Positions 55,894 through 63,827 of a DNA stretch of 64,000 nt are shown here, piece by piece. Origin of the DNA: a bacterium (GTDB lineage: Bacteria; Zhuqueibacterota; Zhuqueibacteria; Residuimicrobiales; Krinioviventaceae); NCBI GenBank assembly GCA_029561455.1, contig JAKQIY010000057.1, forward strand, positions 1-64,000. The letters are read 5' to 3'. Within the stretch, counting starts at the first letter, position 1. Each line of letters begins with the position of its first letter. The translations under genes and the position numbers were made by a program. Below the pieces are notes generated by a model. It made no database searches. It was given only the letters and a program-made list of their open reading frames with translations, and had not been told where the DNA came from.

Positions 55894-56850
55894 TTATTCT
55901 TTCCAGGTTCCCATCTTGGCATATTTAGCGATGCGGTCGCTGATAAGCTGCCGGACCGGTATTTTCCTCAGGTTTTCAAGTTCTTCACTGATCGCTTTTT
56001 TAACAATCGCGGCAGCCTGGTCATGATCGCTATGCGCGCCGCCGATCGGTTCTTCGATGATGCGGTCGATAATCCCCATTTCGATTAAATCTTTGGGAAT
56101 AACGCGCATTGCCTCGGCGGCCAGGCTGGCGTTACCGGAGTCGTGATATAGAATTGCCGCACAACCTTCCGGGGTGATCACAGAAAACCAGGTATTTTCC
56201 AGCATCAGAATGCGGTCGCCAACCCCAATGCCCAAGGCGCCGCCGCTGGCCCCTTCGCCAATAATAACAATAATGACCGGAACCGGCAATTGCGACATTT
56301 CCAGCAGATTGCGGGCAATAGCCTCCGCCTGCCCCCGCTCCTCGGCGCCGATGCCGGGATACGCTCCGGGGGTATCGATCAAACAAATCACCGGACGATT
56401 AAACTTGGCGCCCAGCTTCATAATCCGCAGCGCTTTGCGATATCCTTCGGGATTGGGCATGCCGAAATTGCGGCGCAGTTTTTCTTTGGTATCGCGGGCT
56501 TTTTGATGACCAATCAACACCACCGGCTGTCCATCCAGGTTACCGACGCCGGCAACAATCGCCGGATCGTCGCCAAAGGCCCGGTCGCCATGCAATTCCA
56601 CAAAATCTGTTAGTATCCGGTTCACATAATCCAGCGTATACGGCCGATCCGGGTGACGGGCAAGCTGCACCCGCTGCCAACGGTTCAGGCGATTGTATAT
56701 ATCGAGGCGCAGCTTTTGCGCTTTGGCTTCGAGGCGTTCTATTTCATGCTGTACTTCAAGGTTTTCGCTGATGGAAAACTCTTTTAATTCAGCGATCTTT
56801 TGTTGAATTTCAACGACCGGTCTTTCAAATTCTAATACAAATTTTCCCAT
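55894..56850 (-). CDS. accA: Acetyl-CoA carboxylase carboxyltransferase subunit alpha
   Basis: Transfers the carboxyl group from biotin to acetyl-CoA in fatty-acid synthesis. With ATG 56850 the product has 318 residues. Signatures are the leading MGKFVLEFERPVVEIQQKI, then ARHPDRPYTLDYVNRI, HGDRAFGDDPAIVAG, LIDTPGAYPGIGAEERGQAE, and IGEGASGGALGIGVGDR for the CoA pocket. It pairs with AccD, which is not in the window. A GTG 12 bases upstream is in frame. Its upstream neighbour is the glycosyltransferase fusion, 28 bp away. Confidence 0.97.
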   Translation of the reverse strand: MGKFVLEFERPVVEIQQKIAELKEFSISENLEVQHEIERLEAKAQKLRLDIYNRLNRWQRVQLARHPDRPYTLDYVNRILTDFVELHGDRAFGDDPAIVAGVGNLDGQPVVLIGHQKARDTKEKLRRNFGMPNPEGYRKALRIMKLGAKFNRPVICLIDTPGAYPGIGAEERGQAEAIARNLLEMSQLPVPVIIVIIGEGASGGALGIGVGDRILMLENTWFSVITPEGCAAILYHDSGNASLAAEAMRVIPKDLIEMGIIDRIIEEPIGGAHSDHDQAAAIVKKAISEELENLRKIPVRQLISDRIAKYAKMGTWKE

Positions 56851-56877
56851 TTTGGCTACCACTCAGTTTGCTGTTGT

Positions 56878-58974
56878 TCAGGTTTTGTTTTTTGTAAAAA
56901 CAGATTTCATCATAATTTGTATATCCAGCAGCAACGAATAATTTTTCAGGTAATAAATATTATATTTTATACGTTCCGCATCATTGATCTGCCGGTTGCG
57001 GTTAAGCTGTTCCAGGCCGGTTATACCGGGCTTTAACGAAAGACTCGCATCCTCATCCCGCTTGGACAGATCGGCGATAATTTCACGGCCAACAAAGCTG
57101 ATATCGCCCCTGAATACGGCAAATAACCAGGGTATATGCCGCCAGGTAGATTTCAGTTCAGGCGCCGTGAATTCCTGCAATGTAAAATATTTTGTGCCGG
57201 CGCCTTTGATTTGCTTGCTTTGCAGCGGATAGCGTTTAACCCATTTCAGCCAGGCATAAATCGGCGCAGCAAACACAAGCAATAATCCGGCGCACACTAT
57301 ATCAAAAGCACGCTTGACGGTGCGATGCAAGGTGGAATGCAGCTTGTATTCAAGGTCGACAAAGGGGATATCCTGAATATAATCAATAGACGCTTTGCCG
57401 ATGATCACATCGAGATTGCTGGGCACCATTTTAAAGGTAACGCCCGCATCGTTGGACCCGGCTATTACCGCCAGCATTTTGTCATAATCGATTTTATCGG
57501 TAGCAAAAATCACTTCCTGGATTTTCTCGCGGCGAATGATCTCGGTTAAATGCTGCATCGTGCCCAGCACCGGCAGGCCGGATATTTCCTCCTGCACCAG
57601 TTTGCCGGAATTCAATACCACGCCGACCAGTTTGTACGATTCATGCAAATGTGCGCTAATGCGGTTCACCAGTTCGGCGCTGGTTTTAACGTCGCCTACG
57701 ATCACGGAACGCTGCTGCCAGATGCCGCTTTTAAACGGCCTGGTAACGAACCGCTTCAAAAGTACGCGCCAGCCGGGTAAAATGATAAAATTGATCAAAC
57801 CGGCGTAAAGGATAACCGCGCGCGAAAAACCGTACTGTTTAAAGAAAAAGGTCAACGCGCTGTTGATGACCATGCCTAAAGCCACTGCGGCAAAGCTTTT
57901 TATTCCGGAAAATTTGTTGCGGCTGTATAATCCATAACCGGCGAGACTCGCCAGCCAGACGATGGAATAGACAGTATTGACCAGCACAAACGGCCGCCAC
58001 GGAAACGCCGGGTAAAAGCGGATTAAAATTGCCGCCGCCAGAGCCAGCGTCATACAGATCACATCCAGGCCCGGCATGACTAAATGCTTGCCCACACCGG
58101 ACAAGAATGCCAGCAGCGCCCGCGCCTTGATTGCCAGCACCAGGAACCAGGATGGGAACAGGGCGTTTTTGCCGGAAAAATGCTTGTTAACAAACAACCG
58201 CATGGCCTCGTAAAATAACCGACGCTGGGCAAAGGGACTCTTTTTTGAACTCTCGCCCTTGAAATGCACGATCTGGGTGTGCGGCACATAATAGATCTTC
58301 CAGCCGCCGTTGCGAATGCGGTAACACCAGTCCAGGTCTTCGCCGTACATGAAAAATGCCTCGTCAAAGCCGCCGACCGTGTCGATAACCGCTTTACGCA
58401 CCAGCATGAACGAGCCGGAGATCGCCTCCACCTCGGCCACCTGTTCGGGATCGAGATAGGTGAGGTTATAGCGGCCAAATAAACGGCTGTGCGGGAACAG
58501 GGTCGCCAGTCCCGCTATTTTGGTGAACGCCACCCACGGCGTGGGAAAGCTGCGGCGGCAGGCGAGCTGCAGGGTGCCGTCCGGATTTAAAATTTTACTG
58601 CCGATGGCGCCCGCTTCAGGATGTTTTTCAAAGAACTCTAATAATACCGTAAAAGTATCTTCCTGCACAATCGTATCGGGATTGATGACGCAGATAAACT
58701 TGCCGGCGCTGCGCCTGATCGCCTGGTTATTAGCGGTGCCGAAACCCAGGTTTTCGGTATTGGCAATCAGCGTTACCTTCGGGTGATGTTTTTCCAGGTA
58801 CTCTACCGTGCCGTCGGTAGAGGCGTTATCAACCACAAATATTTCATGGCTTATTCCCAGCAGGGCTTTTTGAATGGAGGTCAGCGCCTGGCCGAGAAAA
58901 TCGCGCACATTATAACTGACGATAACTATGCTTAGCGTCAAATCCGTTCCTGGTTTTTTATCGACTGTGCTCAT
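56878..58974 (-). CDS. Fusion of a GT2 glycosyltransferase and a phosphoglycosyltransferase-like protein
   Basis: A 698-residue membrane protein. Residues ~10-260 are a GT2 domain like WbbL rhamnosyltransferases (LSIVIVSYNVRDFLGQALTS, VDNASTDGTVEYL, CVINPDTIV as the DxD-like motif, FMYGEDLDWCYRIRNGGWKI). Residues ~280-410 hold four or five helices. A Rossmann-like region (RSVIVGDVKTSAELVNRISA) follows, and residues ~550-698 look like the polyprenyl-phosphate hexose-1-phosphate transferase domain (VKRAFDIVCAGLLLVFAAP, FRGDISFVGRE, LKPGITGLEQLNRNRQIND). The Asp-Glu dyad normally in SLDELPQ is absent: the same place reads TWRHIPW. So the second domain is atypical or inactive. It probably helps build a lipid-linked polysaccharide. 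Confidence 0.85.
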   Translation of the reverse strand: MSTVDKKPGTDLTLSIVIVSYNVRDFLGQALTSIQKALLGISHEIFVVDNASTDGTVEYLEKHHPKVTLIANTENLGFGTANNQAIRRSAGKFICVINPDTIVQEDTFTVLLEFFEKHPEAGAIGSKILNPDGTLQLACRRSFPTPWVAFTKIAGLATLFPHSRLFGRYNLTYLDPEQVAEVEAISGSFMLVRKAVIDTVGGFDEAFFMYGEDLDWCYRIRNGGWKIYYVPHTQIVHFKGESSKKSPFAQRRLFYEAMRLFVNKHFSGKNALFPSWFLVLAIKARALLAFLSGVGKHLVMPGLDVICMTLALAAAILIRFYPAFPWRPFVLVNTVYSIVWLASLAGYGLYSRNKFSGIKSFAAVALGMVINSALTFFFKQYGFSRAVILYAGLINFIILPGWRVLLKRFVTRPFKSGIWQQRSVIVGDVKTSAELVNRISAHLHESYKLVGVVLNSGKLVQEEISGLPVLGTMQHLTEIIRREKIQEVIFATDKIDYDKMLAVIAGSNDAGVTFKMVPSNLDVIIGKASIDYIQDIPFVDLEYKLHSTLHRTVKRAFDIVCAGLLLVFAAPIYAWLKWVKRYPLQSKQIKGAGTKYFTLQEFTAPELKSTWRHIPWLFAVFRGDISFVGREIIADLSKRDEDASLSLKPGITGLEQLNRNRQINDAERIKYNIYYLKNYSLLLDIQIMMKSVFTKNKT

Positions 58975-59066
58975 GAACTAGAAAAATACAAAATTAATCG
59001 CTGATATACAAATATAATTTACCGGAATATGAATTGAATTCAGTTTTTTGCATTAAAAATTATGTA

Positions 59067-59095
59067 TTGCATAAATTCAGGATTATTTCTATAAT
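59067..59095 (+). promoter_or_regulatory. Sigma-70-type promoter of the type ISP/IIG gene
   Basis: TTGCAT at 59067-59072 and TATAAT at 59090-59095 with a 17-bp spacer, about 38 bp before the ATG. AGGGG lies before the start codon as ribosome binding site. The -10 box is a perfect consensus. Confidence 0.75.
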
Positions 59096-59132
59096 ATAGC
59101 ATAAACTTTCACAAACCGAGCAGGGGCTGTAA

Positions 59133-62100
59133 ATGATTGATGCTTTGTTGCAGTATATAAACGCGATTAACAAACGTTACAAGACCGGTATCTCTACGGA
59201 ACACAGCTACCGAGCCGATTTACAAGGACTTGTCGAAAGTCTCATTCCCGGTGTTCTGGTTACTAATGAACCCACCCGCGTTGCTTGCGGCGCGCCGGAT
59301 TATATTATTACCCGAAAAAATATACCGGTCGGCTATATCGAAGCCAAAGATATTGGCAAACCGCTGGACAGCAAGGAATTTAAAAACCAGTTTGAGCGGT
59401 ACATCAATTCCCTGGATAACCTGATCATCACCGATTATCTTGATTTCCGGTTTTATAAAAACGGTCAATTGACAACAGCCATCGCTATTGCCAAAATCAG
59501 CAAGGGAAAAATAACAACGCTGGAAGAAAACCTGCCCCGCTTTGTTGATTTGATAAAAAATTTTTGTGAATATAGCGGCCTTACCATCACTTCCGCTGCC
59601 AAGCTTTCCAAAATGATGGCCGGGAAAGCAAAATTATTATCCTATATTATTGAGAATGCTCTTAACAGCGATGAAGAACACAGGGAAGACAGCTCTTTAA
59701 AGGCGCAGTTAAAGGCATTCAAGGATGTGCTGATCCATGATATAAAACCCAAAGAATTTGCCGATATATACGCGCAAACCGTTGCCTATGGCATGTTTGC
59801 CGCCCGCTTGCACGATCCAACCTTGCAGGATTTTTCCCGGCAGGAAGCTGCGGAAATGATCCCGAAATCCAATCCCTTTTTAAGAAAGCTGTTTCAATAT
59901 ATTGCCGGTTATGACCTGGATGATCGTATAAAATGGATCGTTGACGCTTTAGCGGATATTTTCCGGGCGACGAATGTTATGGAACTGCTAAAAGATTTTG
60001 GCAAAGCTACGCAGCAACAAGACCCGGTCATTCACTTTTACGAAACGTTTTTGGCGGAATATGACCCTAAACTGAGAAAAAGCCGTGGCGTGTGGTATAC
60101 TCCCGAACCGGTGGTCAATTTTATTGTGCGGGCGGTGGATGATATTCTGAAAACGGAATTCGACTTACCGCAGGGCCTGGCGGATACATCCAAAACCAGC
60201 ATCGAAGTAGATACCCAGGTTGCGGACAAACGTTCCCCTTCCGGTTATAAAAAAGAAAAAATAGCGGTGCACAAGGTACAAATACTGGACCCCGCGGCCG
60301 GCACCGGCACTTTTTTAGCTGAAGTTATCAAACAAATCTATAAAAAATTCCAGGGACAGGAAGGCATCTGGAGTAAATATGTTGAGGAACATTTAATTCC
60401 ACGCCTGAACGGTTTTGAAATACTGATGGCCTCTTATGCCATGGCGCACCTTAAACTGGAAATGTTGCTGCAGGAAACCGGCTACAAGCCCGCCAAAGAA
60501 CAGCGCTTGCGCGTCTATTTAACCAACTCGCTTGAAGAACACCACCCGGATACCGGCACCCTGTTTGCCAGTTGGCTCTCCACCGAAGCCAATGAAGCAA
60601 ATTATATTAAGCGGGATACACCGGTGATGGTGGTGTTGGGAAATCCACCATATAGTGGACATTCAGCAAATAAAAGTACCTGGTTAGATGACTCCTTATT
60701 AAAAGATTATAAGCAAGAGCCAGGAGGTGGTAAATTACAGGAAAAAAACCCAAAATGGTTAAATGATGATTATGTGAAATTTATTCGATACGGACAATAT
60801 TATATTGAAAAAAATGGTGAAGGAATTGTAGCCTTTATCAATAATCATAGTTTTATTGATAATCCAACTTTTCGTGGTATGAGATGGAATTTATTAAAAA
60901 CCTTTGACAAAATTTATTGTATTAATTTACATGGTAGTACTAAAAAATTTTCTAAATGTCCTGATGGCTCTAAAGATCAAAATGTATTTGATATACAACA
61001 AGGTGTTTCAATAAATTTTTTTGTAAAAGTAAAAGGAAAAAGAAAAAAAGAATTAGGCGAAGTATGGTATTTTGATTGTTGGGGTAATAGAGATACAAAA
61101 TATCATTTTTTATGGAATAATTGCATAAATTCTATAAATTTCAAAGAATTACATCCATTTAAGCCGCAATACTATTTTACACCTTTTAATTATTTAGCAC
61201 ATGAAGTTTATAATTCAGGTTTTTATATACCTGATCTATTCCAACAAAATTCTGTAGGGTTAGTAACAGCAAGAGACAATTTTTGTATTCAAGATAGCGC
61301 TGAAATAGTAAAAGAAGTCATTAATGATTTTGTAAAATTGGATATTGAAACTGCAAGAAATAAATATAAACTTGGGAAAGACGCAAGAGACTGGAAAGTA
61401 ATTTTGGCTCAAAAAGATTTACTTAATAGTAAATTGGATAATTCAAAAATAACTCCTATAGCATATAGACCATTTGACATAAAATACACATATTATACAG
61501 GTAATTCGAAAGGTTTTCATTGTATGCCGAGGGGAAATATAATGCAAAATTTATTTCAAAAGAATAATTTGTGTTTAACATTAAGTAAACAGATAAAAGC
61601 TTTTGATAATTACCATCATTGTTTTATTGTCAAAGATATATTTGAGTCATCACTTGTTTCAAACAAAACTAGTGAAATTTGTTATGGTTTTCCTCTCTAT
61701 ATTTATTCTAATCTAACACTTGATAGAGAAATAAATAATAACAATATATACCCCAATCTTAATCAAGAGATAATTAATATAATTGAAAAACAAATTAACC
61801 TATACTTTCTAACAAATAGTATAAACAAAGAAAATATCTTTTCTCCAATTGACATTATTGATTATATTTATGCTGTACTAAATTCACCTACCTACAGAGA
61901 AACATTCAAAGAATTCCTGAAAAAAGACTTTCCTCGTATCCCCTACCCTAAAGATCAGGAAACCTTTTGGCAATTGGTAAAGTTGGGCGGTGAATTGCGG
62001 CAACTGCACCTGCTGGAATCGCCAAAAGTAGAACAGTACATTACCACTTATCCCAAAGACGGGGACAACAATGTAACCCGCCGCATTACCAAAAACGATT

Positions 62101-62348
62101 TTGAGATCATTGACCATAAAAAAGGGCTAGGCTGCGTGTGGATCAATGACGAGCAATATTTTGAACAAGTCCCGGTGGTTGCCTGGGAATTTTACATCGG
62201 CGGCTATCAACCGGCGCAAAAATGGCTCAAAGACCGTTATGGCAGAACCCTGAGCTTTGAGGATATTTTTCATTATCAGAAAATAATCGTCGCCCTGACT
62301 GAAACTGACAGGATAATGCAAGAAATTGACAAGGTTGATTTTATGTAA
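59133..62348 (+). CDS. Single-chain type ISP/IIG-like restriction-modification enzyme
   Basis: A 1071-residue enzyme joining nuclease, methyltransferase and target recognition. The N-terminal PD-(D/E)xK nuclease has D56 in GAPDYIITR, then E70 and K72 in GYIEAKDIG. The gamma-class N6-adenine methyltransferase has the AdoMet motif DPAAGTGTFLAEV near residue 387 and the catalytic GNPPYSG at 503-509. The conserved C-terminal part begins near residue 925 with KDFPRIPYPKDQETFWQLVK and ends in the specificity-type region. No helicase motifs are visible, unlike LlaGI-type ISP enzymes, so a type IIG mode is likely. Bases 60650-61900 are far AT-richer than both flanks, which marks a replaced target-recognition module. 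Confidence 0.92.
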   Translation: MIDALLQYINAINKRYKTGISTEHSYRADLQGLVESLIPGVLVTNEPTRVACGAPDYIITRKNIPVGYIEAKDIGKPLDSKEFKNQFERYINSLDNLIITDYLDFRFYKNGQLTTAIAIAKISKGKITTLEENLPRFVDLIKNFCEYSGLTITSAAKLSKMMAGKAKLLSYIIENALNSDEEHREDSSLKAQLKAFKDVLIHDIKPKEFADIYAQTVAYGMFAARLHDPTLQDFSRQEAAEMIPKSNPFLRKLFQYIAGYDLDDRIKWIVDALADIFRATNVMELLKDFGKATQQQDPVIHFYETFLAEYDPKLRKSRGVWYTPEPVVNFIVRAVDDILKTEFDLPQGLADTSKTSIEVDTQVADKRSPSGYKKEKIAVHKVQILDPAAGTGTFLAEVIKQIYKKFQGQEGIWSKYVEEHLIPRLNGFEILMASYAMAHLKLEMLLQETGYKPAKEQRLRVYLTNSLEEHHPDTGTLFASWLSTEANEANYIKRDTPVMVVLGNPPYSGHSANKSTWLDDSLLKDYKQEPGGGKLQEKNPKWLNDDYVKFIRYGQYYIEKNGEGIVAFINNHSFIDNPTFRGMRWNLLKTFDKIYCINLHGSTKKFSKCPDGSKDQNVFDIQQGVSINFFVKVKGKRKKELGEVWYFDCWGNRDTKYHFLWNNCINSINFKELHPFKPQYYFTPFNYLAHEVYNSGFYIPDLFQQNSVGLVTARDNFCIQDSAEIVKEVINDFVKLDIETARNKYKLGKDARDWKVILAQKDLLNSKLDNSKITPIAYRPFDIKYTYYTGNSKGFHCMPRGNIMQNLFQKNNLCLTLSKQIKAFDNYHHCFIVKDIFESSLVSNKTSEICYGFPLYIYSNLTLDREINNNNIYPNLNQEIINIIEKQINLYFLTNSINKENIFSPIDIIDYIYAVLNSPTYRETFKEFLKKDFPRIPYPKDQETFWQLVKLGGELRQLHLLESPKVEQYITTYPKDGDNNVTRRITKNDFEIIDHKKGLGCVWINDEQYFEQVPVVAWEFYIGGYQPAQKWLKDRYGRTLSFEDIFHYQKIIVALTETDRIMQEIDKVDFM

Positions 62349-62536
62349 GGATAAACTAGTAGTTGCCGTATTAACAAGTATGGTACAATTTTTGTAATAA
62401 ATGAAAAATATACCCAAAATTACTTGACATTAATAAAAAAAATTAATTAATTAAACTACCAGGCTAACAACTAAAACACTCCACCGGATTTTCAGACACA
62501 GGATTTTGTAAAATATATAGCTTTTTGAGGTTTTGT

Positions 62537-63040
62537 ATGTATCCGTTAAAAGCACAAAAAATAAATGAAGCTATTCTTTTTATAGCGCCCCTAGCTCCAA
62601 ATATGTATAATATTTTAAAAATATTGTACTTTGCAGATAAAGAACATTTAGCAAAATACGGTAAATTTATTACCAATGACGACCATTTCGCTCTTAAAGA
62701 AGGGCCTGTTCCCAGTTTAGCTTATGATCTGATTAAACTTGCCAGGGGTGATGAAAAATCGTTTATTACAGTAAATATCGAAAAAACATTCACTGTCGAA
62801 AACAATAATATAATGCCGCTGCGAAAAGCGAATCTGGATTTTTTTAGCGCCACCGAAATAGAATGCTTGCAGCAGGCAATAAAAGTATATGGCAAATTAA
62901 ATTATAGTGAGTTAAAAAAAATCGGTCATGCCGACCCGGCATATATTAATACTCCTTTGAATAAACAAATAACTCTTGAGGAAATAGTTAAAAGTTTACC
63001 GGATTCTGAAGAATTATTAGAATATCTTGAGCAAAAATGA
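62537..63040 (+). CDS. Panacea-domain (DUF4065 / SocA-like) protein, putative antitoxin
   Basis: The start is ATG 62537 (MYPLKAQKINEAILFIAP) with GAGG 6 bases upstream; a TTG 12 bases upstream is in frame. The 167-residue protein has the Panacea signature: ILKILYFADKEHLAKYGKFI, then GPVPSLAYDLIKLARG, and SATEIECLQQAIKVYGKLNY. Panacea proteins serve as antitoxins of many unrelated toxins and as adaptors (SocA with ClpXP). The stop overlaps the ATG of the next gene by 4 bp (ATGA), which is typical of toxin-antitoxin pairs. TTGACA at 62424-62429 may be the -35 of the unit, with an AT-rich -10 region. Confidence 0.85.
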   Translation: MYPLKAQKINEAILFIAPLAPNMYNILKILYFADKEHLAKYGKFITNDDHFALKEGPVPSLAYDLIKLARGDEKSFITVNIEKTFTVENNNIMPLRKANLDFFSATEIECLQQAIKVYGKLNYSELKKIGHADPAYINTPLNKQITLEEIVKSLPDSEELLEYLEQK

Positions 63041-63519
63041 AATTTAAAGAATTTCTAAGCGACCAGGTCAGAAAGAAAATAATATTCAATTCTTTGCAGC
63101 CGAAAGTTATACTCCATATTTACTCTTGTTCAATCATACCACCAGGGGATAAGTTTTGTATCATTATTAATAAAGACCCACTGGCAGTATTTTATATAAA
63201 TTCTAAAATTAATCCCTTTGTATTAAAACGACCTGAATTATCAAGGCTGCAAATTCCTGTATCTCCATCCGGGGATTACAAATTTTTGAAATGGAATTCA
63301 TTTATCAATTGCGGGAACCTGGATTTCGGTTTAAATATTGATGATATAATCATGCAAATGCTCTCTAAACCGGAATATTATTCAATAAAAGGTGTATTAC
63401 AAAACCAGGAAATTGACAAGATCATTGCGGTCATTGCGAATTCAAATATTTATTCACCGGTTGAAAAGAATATGATTATCACAAATTTAGGTGATAAGCA
63501 TCATTTTGGTTCCCAATAA
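63037..63519 (+). CDS. Candidate toxin partner of the Panacea antitoxin
   Basis: A 160-residue protein whose ATG overlaps the antitoxin stop by 4 bp. I do not recognise a family. The first 35 residues are a basic helix (FLSDQVRKKIIFNSLQPKVI) and the centre is rich in beta strands: HIYSCSIIPPGDKFCIIINK, VFYINSKINPFVL, LQIPVSPSGDYKFLKWNSFI. The pattern of a small barrel with K/R-rich loops is loosely like PemK/MazF-type folds, but no catalytic motif can be named. The composition is AT-rich like the antitoxin gene. A toxin role is inferred only from the overlap with a Panacea gene. Confidence 0.6.
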   Translation: MKFKEFLSDQVRKKIIFNSLQPKVILHIYSCSIIPPGDKFCIIINKDPLAVFYINSKINPFVLKRPELSRLQIPVSPSGDYKFLKWNSFINCGNLDFGLNIDDIIMQMLSKPEYYSIKGVLQNQEIDKIIAVIANSNIYSPVEKNMIITNLGDKHHFGSQ

Positions 63520-63537
63520 CAGCTCGCCCCCCAAAAC

Positions 63538-63566
63538 AAAAAAGCCGGCATGTTGTGCATACCGGC
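63538..63566 (-). terminator. Rho-independent terminator of the tRNA unit
   Basis: On the minus strand the 9-bp stem GCCGGTATG / CATGCCGGC (one G-T pair) with loop CACAA (63544-63566) is followed by six T (63538-63543 are A on the plus strand). It lies 11 bp beyond the end of tRNA-Glu. Confidence 0.85.
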
Positions 63567-63577
63567 CTGATGCTGTG

Positions 63578-63649
63578 CATCCCCTAGGGGGATTGAACCC
63601 CTGTTGCAGGAATGAAAATCCTGAGTCCTAACCACTAGACGAAGGGGAC
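63578..63649 (-). tRNA. tRNA-Glu (anticodon TTC)
   Basis: The minus strand folds as a full cloverleaf: acceptor GTCCCCT against AGGGGAT (G-T at the end), anticodon stem CAGGA/TCCTG with loop TTTTCAT and anticodon TTC, and a T-arm CAGGGGTTCAATCCCCCT. No CCA is encoded. It is 31 bp behind tRNA-His and shares the downstream terminator. Confidence 0.95.
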
Positions 63650-63680
63650 AATTTAAAGAACAATTGTCTGTGTAACTCAG

Positions 63681-63754
63681 GGTGAGTGACGGGACTCGAA
63701 CCCGCGACAACCAGGACCACAACCTGGGGCTCTACCAACTGAGCTACACCCACC
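63681..63754 (-). tRNA. tRNA-His (anticodon GTG)
   Basis: Acceptor stem GTGGGTG against CACTCAC, with the extra 5' G (G-1, at 63754) opposite C73 that marks histidine tRNAs. The anticodon stem CCAGG/CCTGG encloses loop TTGTGGT with anticodon GTG, and the D-arm TAGCTCAGTTGGTAGAGC and T-arm CGGGTTCGAGTCCCG are typical. No CCA is encoded. It is transcribed ahead of tRNA-Glu. Confidence 0.95.
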
Positions 63755-63827
63755 ATGTACATCATGGGGCAAATCAATAAAGCCGTATAATTTATAGAAT
63801 TTTCAGGAAAGAGTCAAGCAATTTTTT

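Noticed and set aside
58975-59132. Attachment-site copy of a tRNA end for the defence island
   Set aside because: No stretch matching the 3' end of tRNA-Glu or tRNA-His was found here.
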